Shown piece after piece: positions 14,274 through 21,619 of a stretch of 32,766 nucleotides of DNA; position 1 is the stretch's first letter; every line of letters starts with the position of its first letter. The notes beneath the pieces are model-generated. The model saw only the letters and a program-made list of their open reading frames with translations. It had not been told where the DNA came from and made no database searches. Both the position numbers and the translations under genes were made by a program. This DNA comes from UBA5004 sp964342515 (lineage in GTDB: Bacteria; Patescibacteriota; Minisyncoccia; Phycocordibacterales; Zambryskibacteraceae). The stretch covers positions 1 to 32,766 of the forward strand of contig CAYFFP010000007.1 in the NCBI GenBank assembly GCA_964342515.1, read 5' to 3'.

Positions 14274-15800
14274 ATGAAATATTTTTTATACACTAGAAAA
14301 AGCACCGATGTCGAAGACAAGCAAGTGCTTTCTATTGAGGCTCAGTTAGATGAGTTGAGAACTATTGTTAAGAGAGATGATTTAGAAGTAGTTGAAGAAT
14401 TTATCGAGAAGAAAAGTGCTAAGAAACCAGGCAGACTGATTTTTAATGAGATGATGAAAAAAATTGAGAAGGGCGAAGCACAAGGAATTATTTGCTGGAA
14501 GATTGATCGATTGTCTCGCAATCCAGTAGATAGTGGAAGAATAAGCTGGCTATTACAACAAAGCATTATTCAGAAAATAGTTACTCACGACAGAGTTTAT
14601 CTGCCACAAGATAACGTCCTTATAATGTCTGTGGAGTTTGGAATGGCAAATCAGTATATTCGTGACTTGAGTGTAAATACCAGACGAGGGTTAATAGCCA
14701 AAGCAAGGAGAGGAGAATTTCCAACCATAGCCCCAGTTGGTTATCTAAATGATTTAAGAAATAAGACAATAGTGGTAGATAGAAAGAAATCAAAGATTAT
14801 CAAGCAGGCTTTCGAGTTATACGTTGAGGGCGACAAGAGATTAGAAGATATAGCAGATTTTCTTTATGAAAGAAATATAAGAACCACTCACGACAATAAA
14901 TTCCATAGAGACCGTGTGAAATATGTTCTATCCAACCCTTTTTACTACGGAAACTTTTATTACGCTAAAGAAATGTATGAGGGTAGGCATACCCCGATCA
15001 TTTCTAAAAAGTTATTCGATAAAGTTCAAGACGTAATTCTAGAACGTGGCCGACCAGCCAAACCGCAAAACGAGCCGATGGCTTTTTGTGGACTTATGCG
15101 CTGTGCCACTTGCGGAATGATGATTACAGCGGAAAACAAAATTAAGAAACAAAAGAACGGAAATATCCATCACTATGTTTATTATCGCTGTACTAAAAAA
15201 TCCAAGACTATCCTATGCAATGAAGGATGTGTTAGAGAGGAGGAATTAGTCGAACAAGCAAATCAGATTCTCAATAATTACTCCATTCCTAGTCTATGGG
15301 TAGAAGAATTTGGTTTATTAATGAAAGAGGACGAGAAGAAAGCTGGGCAAGAATCCGCAGTTATCATAGAAGACTTACGAAACAAGGTTTCTGCCATATC
15401 CGAGAAGATTCAACGTCTTCTAGATATCTACTTGGCCCAAGATATTGACCGAGAAACTTACCTCAAGGAACGTTCAAAACTATTCTCTGATAAGAAAAGT
15501 TTTGAGGAGAAAATATGTAATTTGGATAGAGACGCCAAAGCTTGGCTCGAACCGATGCAAGAGTGGCTAAATGTGGCTTCTGGCCTAGCCGAAGCCGCGC
15601 AATTGAACGACCTCTCCTCCAAAAAATCTCTCATCTCCAAAATCTTCGGCTCGAACCCCACCCTCCACCACCGGCGAATCCAAGAATCACCTTTGTTTCC
15701 ATACTCGGCGCTCCGCGCCGCGCGCCAGAAATTCGCGTCTGACGAGGTGAGTTTTATTAGGGTGCCACCGGCAGGAATTGAACCTGCATCAACGCCTTAG
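14274..15800 (+). CDS. Large serine recombinase (integrase) of the element
   Basis: This enzyme catalyses excision and integration of the element. The N-terminal resolvase domain has the nucleophile Ser10 in YTRKSTD and the motif WKIDRLSRNPVDSG at about 75-88. The recombinase domain covers roughly 150-255 (GRHTPIISKKLFDKVQ at its end). A zinc ribbon follows (C277, C280, C306, C315), then a coiled coil from about 350 to 430. Residues up to about 496 are element-encoded. The last 12 (VPPAGIEPASTP) are read through the att core into antisense tRNA-Arg. In the excised form the frame would instead end VYLYYQIRTYFQNNH. The 3' end forms repeat B'. Confidence 0.93.
   Translation: MKYFLYTRKSTDVEDKQVLSIEAQLDELRTIVKRDDLEVVEEFIEKKSAKKPGRLIFNEMMKKIEKGEAQGIICWKIDRLSRNPVDSGRISWLLQQSIIQKIVTHDRVYLPQDNVLIMSVEFGMANQYIRDLSVNTRRGLIAKARRGEFPTIAPVGYLNDLRNKTIVVDRKKSKIIKQAFELYVEGDKRLEDIADFLYERNIRTTHDNKFHRDRVKYVLSNPFYYGNFYYAKEMYEGRHTPIISKKLFDKVQDVILERGRPAKPQNEPMAFCGLMRCATCGMMITAENKIKKQKNGNIHHYVYYRCTKKSKTILCNEGCVREEELVEQANQILNNYSIPSLWVEEFGLLMKEDEKKAGQESAVIIEDLRNKVSAISEKIQRLLDIYLAQDIDRETYLKERSKLFSDKKSFEEKICNLDRDAKAWLEPMQEWLNVASGLAEAAQLNDLSSKKSLISKIFGSNPTLHHRRIQESPLFPYSALRAARQKFASDEVSFIRVPPAGIEPASTP
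15653..15764 (-). repeat. Element-end repeat B', right copy (112 bp)
   Basis: This is the exact reverse complement of 12937-13048. It covers the 3' coding end of the recombinase and stops at the attR core, including three bases of the tRNA-Arg end. Confidence 0.93.
15762..15764 (+). other. attR core at the tRNA-Arg 3' end
   Basis: The core GTG is preceded by element sequence TTTTATTAGG and followed by CCACCGG of the tRNA. On the tRNA strand this is the end of the acceptor stem and the discriminator base, a common integration target. Confidence 0.75.
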
Positions 15801-15834
15801 GACGGCGCTGTTCTATCCGTTGAACTACGGCGGC
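15763..15834 (-). tRNA. tRNA-Arg (anticodon CCT), integration target
   Basis: On the minus strand, acceptor GCCGCCG pairs with CGGTGGC (one G-T), the anticodon stem GCGCC/GGCGT encloses loop GTCCTAA (anticodon CCT, codon AGG), and the T-loop is TTCAATT. The gene remains intact after insertion because the element joins at the discriminator base. The CCA end is not encoded; the element supplies CC, then C. Confidence 0.95.
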
Positions 15835-15877
15835 CATGCCGGCAGGCAGGCGCACTGGAAATATATCATAAAATTGT

Positions 15878-15883
15878 TATAAT
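15878..15883 (+). promoter_or_regulatory. -10 element upstream of tRNA-Phe
   Basis: A perfect TATAAT lies 15 bases before the tRNA-Phe 5' end, in the 64-bp gap after tRNA-Arg. The -35 region is weak. Confidence 0.45.
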
Positions 15884-15898
15884 CTCGCTTCAGCTTTT

Positions 15899-15972
15899 GC
15901 CCAGGTAGCTCAGGTAGTTAGAGCGTCCGCCTGAAGAGCGGTAGGTGGTCAGTGCAAGTCTGACCCTGGGCA
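15899..15972 (+). tRNA. tRNA-Phe (anticodon GAA)
   Basis: Acceptor GCCCAGG pairs with CCTGGGC. The anticodon loop CTGAAGA gives GAA for phenylalanine; the outermost anticodon-stem position is a T-T mismatch. The T-loop reads TGCAAGT instead of the usual TTCAAGT, an unusual G at position 55. CCA is not encoded. Confidence 0.9.
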
Positions 15973-15985
15973 CACCAAGCAGAAT

Positions 15986-16008
15986 TGTGCAAAGTCGGAC
16001 TTTGCACA
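15986..16008. repeat. REP palindrome, copy 1
   Basis: A perfect palindrome of 11-nt arms (TGTGCAAAGTC) around one central G. It lies 34 bases upstream of the transposase start, and TGCACA is repeated just after it. Confidence 0.85.
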
Positions 16009-16042
16009 TTGCACAGGCAGATACATAAGTTATTATTTAGAC

Positions 16043-16702
16043 ATGCGTTTTCATGCTCCAAATGAATACTTTCACATCTTCAGTAGAGGAGTTTTAAAAC
16101 AACCGATATTTCTGATCCAGTCTGATTATCTAAGATTTCTTTTCCCAATTCTTACCTTTCAAGGAGAATATGTTGTCAAAAATGTGAGTAGAGAAATTGA
16201 GAATAGTGTGCAAAGTCGGACTTTACACATAGATGGGAATATCACAAAAGAGGTTCTAAAAGAAAGAACGGTTGAGCTTACTGCTTTTTGCCTAGTACCA
16301 AATCATTTTCATTTATTGGTACGGGAACGGACGGAAAACGGAATATCAAAATACATGCAGAGAGTGCTGACTGCCTATGCCAAGTATTTTAATCTTCGTC
16401 ATGATAGAAACGGCTACTTATTCCAAGGGAAATATAAGGACGTTCATATAGAAAACGACAGGCAGCTGATGCATACCTCCGCATATATACATAAACATCC
16501 GTGCGAAATCGGATGGAGAGGAAAAGAGCATCTATATCCTTGGTCCAGCTACCAAGATTGTATCGATGAGAACAGATTTAAAAGTTTACTGGTTACAGAA
16601 ATTCTTACGGAACGCTTCAAAGACGGAAATTTTTCATACAAAGATTTTGTGTCCACCAGCCCAGCGAAGGAATTTAAAGTGGTATCTGAAAGGCTATCGT
16701 GA
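16043..16702 (+). CDS. REP-associated tyrosine transposase (RAYT, Y1 family)
   Basis: This single-strand nuclease of the HUH superfamily is known to process REP hairpins. It shows EYFHIFSRG at the N-terminus, the HUH-type motif VPNHFHLLV (H88, H90), and a catalytic helix with MQRVLTAYAKYFN (candidate Tyr112/115) followed by GYLFQGKYKD. At 219 residues the length is usual. A REP palindrome is embedded in its own coding sequence (residues about 55-62) within an extended loop between the first helix and the HUH strand. Matching palindromes flank the gene on both sides, so gene and repeats form one REP/RAYT unit. Confidence 0.9.
   Translation: MRFHAPNEYFHIFSRGVLKQPIFLIQSDYLRFLFPILTFQGEYVVKNVSREIENSVQSRTLHIDGNITKEVLKERTVELTAFCLVPNHFHLLVRERTENGISKYMQRVLTAYAKYFNLRHDRNGYLFQGKYKDVHIENDRQLMHTSAYIHKHPCEIGWRGKEHLYPWSSYQDCIDENRFKSLLVTEILTERFKDGNFSYKDFVSTSPAKEFKVVSERLS
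16207..16229. repeat. REP palindrome inside the transposase gene, copy 2
   Basis: This is the same palindrome as the flanking copies with one change (TTTACACA instead of TTTGCACA). It is in frame and encodes VQSRTLH. Confidence 0.8.
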
Positions 16703-16707
16703 CGAAT

Positions 16708-16730
16708 TGTGCAAAGTCGGACTTTGCACA
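16708..16730. repeat. REP palindrome, copy 3
   Basis: This copy is identical to copy 1, including the preceding GAAT, and lies six bases after the transposase stop. It ends ten bases before the convergent glutaredoxin gene and may also serve as its terminator hairpin. Confidence 0.85.
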
Positions 16731-16739
16731 TTTTCTAAT

Positions 16740-16985
16740 TTAAGCAGAGATTTCCAAGAGTTTGGTCAGCGCTTTCTGGTCGAAGCCGATGATGAGGTCT
16801 TGGTCGTCGATGAGGATTACCGGCACCCCGAGTTGGCCCGACTTCTCGAGCATTTCCCGTCGCTTGGCGGTGTCAGCGCCGACATTATAATCGGTAAATT
16901 CAATCTCATTCGCTTTGAAAAATTCCTTGGCCATGTGGCAGAAGTGGCAAGTCGCCGTCGAATATATCTCTACTTTTTTACTCAT
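16740..16985 (-). CDS. Glutaredoxin-like thiol oxidoreductase
   Basis: An 81-residue thioredoxin-fold protein. The active site CHFC is at residues 13-16 (STATCHFCHMAKEFF), followed by the cis-proline segment LGVPVILIDD and the GF.. substrate loop, as in small glutaredoxins/NrdH. It could work with the thioredoxin reductase encoded elsewhere in this window. The start codon overlaps the end of the FtsB-like gene by eight bases (ATGAGTAA), which suggests coupled translation. Confidence 0.85.
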   Translation of the reverse strand: MSKKVEIYSTATCHFCHMAKEFFKANEIEFTDYNVGADTAKRREMLEKSGQLGVPVILIDDQDLIIGFDQKALTKLLEISA

Positions 16986-17361
16986 TGCTGCGGATTATAT
17001 CATGCCAGATTTTCTCCCACCAAGATCTCCCGGAATTTCCGGTCGAACTCGCCTGCCGCGGCTCTATAATCAAGGCCGCGTACTCGCCAAAGCGGACGGC
17101 GCTGAACTTCTTCCTTATTTCCTCTATAATCCCCTCCTCGGTTGAAAGCGCGGCAATCTCTTCCTTGAGCGAATTTGAGCGCTCCATAAGAAGAGCCGCC
17201 TCTTCTTCAAGTTTATCAACCTTCGTGGCGCTCTTACGCTCGACAAGGAGTACTCCGAAAGTACCCTTAAGGAGGAGGATGGTGAAAATTACGAGAAGCA
17301 ATAGGAACGGCACGGAATAGAGGATTTTCTTAAGTCGCTGCTTTCTTTGTAATTCGCGCAT
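16978..17361 (-). CDS. FtsB/DivIC-like septum formation protein
   Basis: A 127-residue bitopic membrane protein. It has a basic N-terminus, one transmembrane helix (residues about 13-35), then a coiled coil (KVDKLEEEAALLMERSNSL and on), the topology of FtsB/DivIC cell-division proteins. The C-terminal part (FGEYAALIIEP) matches the family's short beta segment after the coil. The Trp-rich end (RSWWEKIWHDIIR) is unusual. It precedes and overlaps the glutaredoxin gene. Family assignment is by topology and weak motif match. Confidence 0.7.
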   Translation of the reverse strand: MRELQRKQRLKKILYSVPFLLLLVIFTILLLKGTFGVLLVERKSATKVDKLEEEAALLMERSNSLKEEIAALSTEEGIIEEIRKKFSAVRFGEYAALIIEPRQASSTGNSGRSWWEKIWHDIIRSNE

Positions 17362-17381
17362 TTCTGGTTATTATATTACAA

Positions 17382-17486
17382 ATGCTATTCGATAGAAGAC
17401 ACAGAGGCAAAGTAAAGGCAGTCTGGGCGATCCTCGCTGTCATTATTGCCATATCTATGGTGCTGGCCTACGCTCCCATATTTTAA
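17382..17486 (+). CDS. Small single-pass membrane protein (34 residues)
   Basis: A short ORF (MLFDRRHRGKVKAVW, then a hydrophobic stretch ending VLAYAPIF) that diverges from the FtsB-like gene across a 20-bp gap. Its basic N-terminus and single hydrophobic helix predict one membrane span with the N-terminus inside. I recall similar short peptides in Parcubacteria genomes but cannot name a function. Confidence 0.5.
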   Translation: MLFDRRHRGKVKAVWAILAVIIAISMVLAYAPIF

Positions 17487-17574
17487 ATCCGAAGCACGAA
17501 ATCCGAAATTCGAAACAATATTTAATATTTAAATTTTGAAAATTCGAATTTGTTTCGGATTTCGATATTCGATA
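17487..17574. repeat. AT-rich dispersed palindromic repeat, copy 1
   Basis: The sequence runs CGAAGCACGAAATCCGAAAT, then AACAATATTTAATATTTAAA, then the inverse, ending in TTTCGGATTTCG. It fills the gap between the small membrane gene and the lepA stop codon. A close copy lies between murJ and the next gene, and a partial copy beyond that. Confidence 0.75.
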
Positions 17575-19410
17575 TTAAGTCTTCAGCATCTTAATGAAGA
17601 CATCTTGAGGAATATTTACTCTGCCCCGCTCCTTCATCTTCTTCTTGCCTTTTTTCTGCTTTTCGCGCAGTTTCATCTTCCTCGTAATGTCGCCGCCATA
17701 CATGTGCTGGGTTACATCTTTTCTCATGCCCGAGAGCGTCTTTGAGGCAATGATTCTTCCCAGCGCTTTCGCCTGAATTTTAATAGTGAACATCTGGCGC
17801 GGCAATATTTGAAAAAGCCGATTCACGGCTTTTTCCGCTTCAGTCTCCACCTGTCTTTTGGAAATGACTTTGGCAAAAGCCGGCACTATTTCACCCCCCA
17901 CCAAAATATCGAGACGGGTCACTTCTGCCGGTCGCTCGTCGGCTAACTGATAGGAAATGGAGCCAAATCCGGAAGTAGCCGCTTTTAACTTATCGAAGAA
18001 TCCGCGCATCAACTCTCGCAGAGGCATCTGGAAGCCGATAGAGGTACGAGAATCGCCAAAGCTCTCGCTTTCGCCGACTTCTGCTTCGAATTCGTAGAGA
18101 AGCTGGATTACAGCGCTCATGTACCTCGGGGGCAGGAGTATTGCCGCCGAGACCCACGGTTCCCAAACGGCATTAATAGAATAATCTTCAGGAAAAAGCG
18201 CCGGCGAATAAATCGTCTCTTTTTTGCCGTTGCGACTTTCGACTATATAGGTAACGGAGGGTAGTGTAATAACCAAAGGCAAATCGAATTCGCGGCGCAG
18301 GCGTTCGGTAATAATCTCCAAGTGAAGCATCCCGAGAAAGCCGCAACGGAATCCCCGGCCGAGCGTGCCGCTTGATTCTTCTTCGAAAGAGAATGCCGAA
18401 TCGGAGAGCGAGAGCTTCCCCAAGGCCAATTTCAGAGCATTGAGGTGGTCTTGATTTTCAGGATAGATGGAGGCCCACACCACTGGATGCGGTTGTTCGT
18501 ACCCCGGCAGCGCGACGCGTCGGTCGGAAATATCTGTGATCGTGTCACCAACCGAAGCAATACCCGGTTCCTTAATACCCGTGACGATGTATCCTATCTC
18601 ACCCGCTCTTAAACTTTCAGCTGGCCTTTCTTCTGGAGTAAATACTCCGACTTCCAAAGCTTGGAACTCTTTATTTGCTATTTTAAATTGCAATCTGTCC
18701 CCCTTTTTAAATTCTCCGGAAAAAACTCTGACGAACACGATTACTCCCTTATGATTAGAATACTTAAAATCAAAGATTAAAGCCCTAAAGGTCCGACCTT
18801 GGGAATCGATACTTAAGGTCGGACCTTGATTCGGAGCTGGAATTCTCTTGATAATCTCTCCCAAAAGTTTTTCAACTCCCTCCCCTGTTTTACCTGAAAC
18901 TTTTAATATTTCTTCTTTCGGAACCTTTAATAACTTCTCTATTTCTTCTTCCACTTCACTAATATTGGCCAGCGGCGAATCGATTTTGGAAATGACCGGG
19001 ATGATTTGGAGTCCCGCGGCCTGCGCCATCCCCAAAGTAGTCAGGGTCTGGGCCTGTACCCCCTGTGTCGCATCCACTAAGAGAATCGAGCCCTCAACCG
19101 CTTTGAGTGCGCGGGAAACTTCGTATGAGAAATCAATATGCCCGGGCGTATCTATCAGATTCAGAATATAGACCTCACCCGGCTTCGCCACCCTCTCCTT
19201 GCCAAGGAGAGGGTTGGGTGAGGTGTATACCATCCTCACCGGCTGCATTTTAATCGTTATTCCTCTTTCGCGCTCAAGCTCCATGGAGTCGAGCACCTGC
19301 TCGCGCATCGCTCTCTTATCTATTGTGCCTGTAATCTCCAAGAGTCTATCTGCGAGAGTAGATTTGCCGTGATCGATATGCGCGATAATTGAAAAATTTC
19401 TGATATTCAT
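17575..19410 (-). CDS. lepA: Elongation factor 4 (LepA)
   Basis: This ribosome-associated translational GTPase back-translocates or remodels ribosomes. It contains G1 AHIDHGKST at 10-18, the switch motif RERGITIK, G3 DTPGH at about 87-91, and the SKID motif for guanine. The LepA-specific C-terminal domain follows, with VLVGGEIV-type DILVGGEIVPAF and MYGGDITRKMKLREKQKKGKK. The 611 residues are about 12 above the family average because of an in-frame insert, TSPNPLLGKERVAKPG (about 63-78). The ATG overlaps the murJ stop by one base (TGATG), so the two are probably translated together. Confidence 0.97.
   Translation of the reverse strand: MNIRNFSIIAHIDHGKSTLADRLLEITGTIDKRAMREQVLDSMELERERGITIKMQPVRMVYTSPNPLLGKERVAKPGEVYILNLIDTPGHIDFSYEVSRALKAVEGSILLVDATQGVQAQTLTTLGMAQAAGLQIIPVISKIDSPLANISEVEEEIEKLLKVPKEEILKVSGKTGEGVEKLLGEIIKRIPAPNQGPTLSIDSQGRTFRALIFDFKYSNHKGVIVFVRVFSGEFKKGDRLQFKIANKEFQALEVGVFTPEERPAESLRAGEIGYIVTGIKEPGIASVGDTITDISDRRVALPGYEQPHPVVWASIYPENQDHLNALKLALGKLSLSDSAFSFEEESSGTLGRGFRCGFLGMLHLEIITERLRREFDLPLVITLPSVTYIVESRNGKKETIYSPALFPEDYSINAVWEPWVSAAILLPPRYMSAVIQLLYEFEAEVGESESFGDSRTSIGFQMPLRELMRGFFDKLKAATSGFGSISYQLADERPAEVTRLDILVGGEIVPAFAKVISKRQVETEAEKAVNRLFQILPRQMFTIKIQAKALGRIIASKTLSGMRKDVTQHMYGGDITRKMKLREKQKKGKKKMKERGRVNIPQDVFIKMLKT
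19173..19223. repeat. In-frame palindromic repeat inside lepA
   Basis: The inner palindrome has arms ACCCTCTCCTT and AAGGAGAGGGT (19190-19214), and the outer arms are CCTCACCC and GGGTGAGG. The 51-bp block is a multiple of three, and its residues do not fit LepA. A related copy lies in the second fibre gene at 31152-31187. Confidence 0.65.
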
Positions 19411-21086
19411 CAGACGATTTCCGGGTCGGTCGCGATGACTTTCGTTTTCCAGAATTTAACATGGAGCGATTGCCACACCTCTTTCAACTCCCGACTCTTA
19501 AGCAGAACCAGTACCGCGATGCCGGCGAGCATTCCCAAGATTCCGGCCAGCAATCCTTGACAGAATATTCCCGCCAGAGTCTCGAGGTTGAAGAGACGAG
19601 CAAAGATTTGGAGCCCCGCGTAGGTCGCTACTCCCATGATGACGGCGGCCGCTATTCCCTCGAAAAGCGCTCTCAAAACGCTTTTCGAGAATCCGCGGAA
19701 CTGCCATTCGAAGGCCGCCCAGAGAAGCATGCCGTTTATGGCGGTGGCGAAGGAGAACGCCAAGGGCAGCATTAAGACTCCCACTCCGGGCACATCCTCC
19801 ACCTTCATGAGAGAGCTGACGAAGTATCGGAAATTTTCGTGAGCATAGAAGACCTTGACCAGTCCGTACGCGGACAAGGCGAGGAGAGTGGTGGAGAAGA
19901 GGTTGATGAAGAAGGGCTTGAAGGTGTTGCCCGCCGAGTAGAATCCCCGCATAAACAAGAGGGTGAGAGACTGGAAGACCGCGGAGAGTACGAAGAGCGC
20001 CAGAGCGGCCGCCGTGAGCCGCGTGGCCGTCCAGTCGAATTGTCCCGTGCCGAGAATTACCCTCACCACCTGCGCGCGCAGGACGACCAGAAGCGCGGTC
20101 ATGGGCAGAAGCCAGAAGATGATGAAGCGGGCCGAGGTCTCCATCTGCTTAATGAAGGCCCCGAGATTTTTCTCTTGGAACTGGCGGGTAAGCGTCGGGA
20201 AAGCGGCCAGCGAATACGAGACTCCGATAATCGAGAGCGGGACAGATTGGAGATTGGTGGCGAAAGAGAGGATTGAGATCGAACCCTCGGCCATTCGCGC
20301 CGCCATAGCAGTGAGAAAGATTAGGGTAAGCGCGGACATCGAGAGCGTCAGGGTCCGCGGGAAAGAGATCTTTACCACTTTCTCAATGAGAGAAAAATTC
20401 GGAGTAAGAGAGATCCGGGGCATCAATCCCGACTTAATGACAAAGGGCACTTGGACCAGAAGATGCGCGGCCGCTCCCATGACCACTCCGAGAGAGACTC
20501 CCAAAACTCCGTACCGCTGTCCCCAAGCGATAATGCCGATGATGATGCCGGCGTTATATAGAAGCGACGCGGAAGCGTAAATGGTGAAGCGGTTATAAGC
20601 TTGGGTCAGCGAACCGAATAAATTCGAGAGGCCCAGAATTATCGGGGAAAGCAAGAGCAAACGCGAGATGAAGATCGTCTGTTCAAGCTCGCTTTGAGAA
20701 AATTCTTTGAATAAAATTTCCGAGAGCGGTGGCATAAAGACGTAAGCCAGAGCCGCCACGGCAATCATCAGAAGTCCGAAGAAAGAAAAGATGCTGCCAA
20801 TAAATTCCCGCAAAGCCTCACTGCCAAGGGCCTCTTTCTCGATAATAAACGGGACCAGAACGGAAAGAGAGACGATGGAAGCCACGGTGACGAAGAGGAA
20901 GTCCGGTACGCGGAAGGCCGCGTAATAGATGTCGAGCTCCGCCGAAGCGCCGAAGATGTGGGCCAAGAGCCGGTCGCGCAGGAAGGCCAGCACTTGCGAC
21001 AGGAAGGCGAACGAACCTAACAGCAAAGCCGCTTGATTAAGCGAATTTGTTTCGCGATAGAAAAGATTCAGAAATTTCCGTACCAT
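19410..21086 (-). CDS. murJ: Lipid II flippase MurJ (MviN family)
   Basis: A 558-residue polytopic protein with about 14 hydrophobic helices, the MATE/MOP-type fold that flips lipid II for peptidoglycan synthesis. Family hallmarks are LSQVLAFLRDRLLAHIFGASAE near residues 28-50 (cited here as LAFLRDRLLAHIFGAS), AFRVPDFLF, and FPTLTRQ later on. The charged residues of the central cavity are present in the first helices. It lies directly upstream of lepA on the same strand. Confidence 0.93.
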   Translation of the reverse strand: MVRKFLNLFYRETNSLNQAALLLGSFAFLSQVLAFLRDRLLAHIFGASAELDIYYAAFRVPDFLFVTVASIVSLSVLVPFIIEKEALGSEALREFIGSIFSFFGLLMIAVAALAYVFMPPLSEILFKEFSQSELEQTIFISRLLLLSPIILGLSNLFGSLTQAYNRFTIYASASLLYNAGIIIGIIAWGQRYGVLGVSLGVVMGAAAHLLVQVPFVIKSGLMPRISLTPNFSLIEKVVKISFPRTLTLSMSALTLIFLTAMAARMAEGSISILSFATNLQSVPLSIIGVSYSLAAFPTLTRQFQEKNLGAFIKQMETSARFIIFWLLPMTALLVVLRAQVVRVILGTGQFDWTATRLTAAALALFVLSAVFQSLTLLFMRGFYSAGNTFKPFFINLFSTTLLALSAYGLVKVFYAHENFRYFVSSLMKVEDVPGVGVLMLPLAFSFATAINGMLLWAAFEWQFRGFSKSVLRALFEGIAAAVIMGVATYAGLQIFARLFNLETLAGIFCQGLLAGILGMLAGIAVLVLLKSRELKEVWQSLHVKFWKTKVIATDPEIV

Positions 21087-21104
21087 CGGATTTTATTGTT
21101 AAAA

Positions 21105-21207
21105 TCAATATCGAAATTCGAAGCACGAAATCCGAAACAATATTTAATATTTAAATTTTCAAAATTAGAATTTATTTCGGATTTCGGATTTCGTGCTTCG
21201 GATTTGA
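21105..21207. repeat. AT-rich dispersed palindromic repeat, copy 2
   Basis: This is the fullest copy: CGAAATTCGAAGCACGAAAT at one side and the inverse TTTCGGATTTCGTGCTTCGG at the other, with ACAATATTTAATATTTAAAT in the middle. It sits between murJ and the four-helix-bundle gene and can fold into a long hairpin. Confidence 0.75.
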
Positions 21208-21210
21208 AAC

Positions 21211-21573
21211 TCATATGGACTTCCTCATTATCGCCCCGAATATTTTCATAAGTTCAACTGCTTCTTGCTTTAGAATTTTACGTTCCTTATCCAAGTCTGC
21301 GATATCTAGATCTAACAGACTAAGCCATAAGCTACTCTCCTTTGATTCTTTCCTGCAGATTTTTATACGCATTGCAAAATCTTTTTTGCTCAGAGATTCG
21401 TTAGCTTCTATGTAGTTTGCGGGAACAGAGCCGGAAGATCTGGCCAGCTGTTTACAGTCCTCTATATTCGCAATGGTCTTTTTCGTTTTCTTTATCAGAT
21501 TTCTGCAGTTAGAGGCGAATTTGTATGTTCTTTCTTCAAGATCATACGGTTTTGAATTTAGAATTTCTGGCAT
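21211..21573 (-). CDS. Four-helix-bundle protein (23S rRNA IVP/S23 type)
   Basis: A 120-residue protein with the S23 four-helix-bundle pattern. It begins MPEILNSKPYDLEERTYKFA, and the family core is SSGSVPANYIEANESLSKKD (the usual form is SIPANIAEG). WLSLLDLD and the final IFGAIMRKSI helix follow. Members are widespread in CPR genomes and sometimes lie in rRNA intervening sequences; the role is unclear. It is enclosed by two copies of the AT-rich palindromic repeat, so gene and repeats may have spread together. Confidence 0.85.
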   Translation of the reverse strand: MPEILNSKPYDLEERTYKFASNCRNLIKKTKKTIANIEDCKQLARSSGSVPANYIEANESLSKKDFAMRIKICRKESKESSLWLSLLDLDIADLDKERKILKQEAVELMKIFGAIMRKSI

Positions 21574-21617
21574 TATTCGTGCTTATTTCGGATTTCGATA
21601 TTCGGATTTCGGATTTT
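21574..21617. repeat. AT-rich dispersed palindromic repeat, partial copy 3
   Basis: TTCGTGCTTATTTCGGATTT followed by further CGGATTT units, one half of the longer palindrome. It lies between the four-helix-bundle gene and the membrane TPR gene. Confidence 0.6.
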
Positions 21618-21619
21618 AT

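Larger units (their letters stand above)
5626..15764. mobile_element. Integrative element in tRNA-Arg with an internal inverted attP
   Basis: This 10.1-kb element is bounded by attL (core GTG, 5626-5628) next to hsp20 and attR (core GTG, 15762-15764) at the 3' end of tRNA-Arg(CCU). Joining the outer flanks rebuilds a plausible empty site, TACTTT-GTG-CCACCGG. It encodes a large serine recombinase, a VirD4-like coupling ATPase and accessory genes; no relaxase is recognisable. A third junction at 12937-12939 is exactly the sequence expected from joining the two element ends, but inverted. It divides the element into arm 1 (5774-12791) and arm 2 (13049-15652). Arm 1 genes are AT-rich compared with the flanking hsp20 and prsW. 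Boundaries are read from the sequence; mobility is inferred. Confidence 0.85.
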
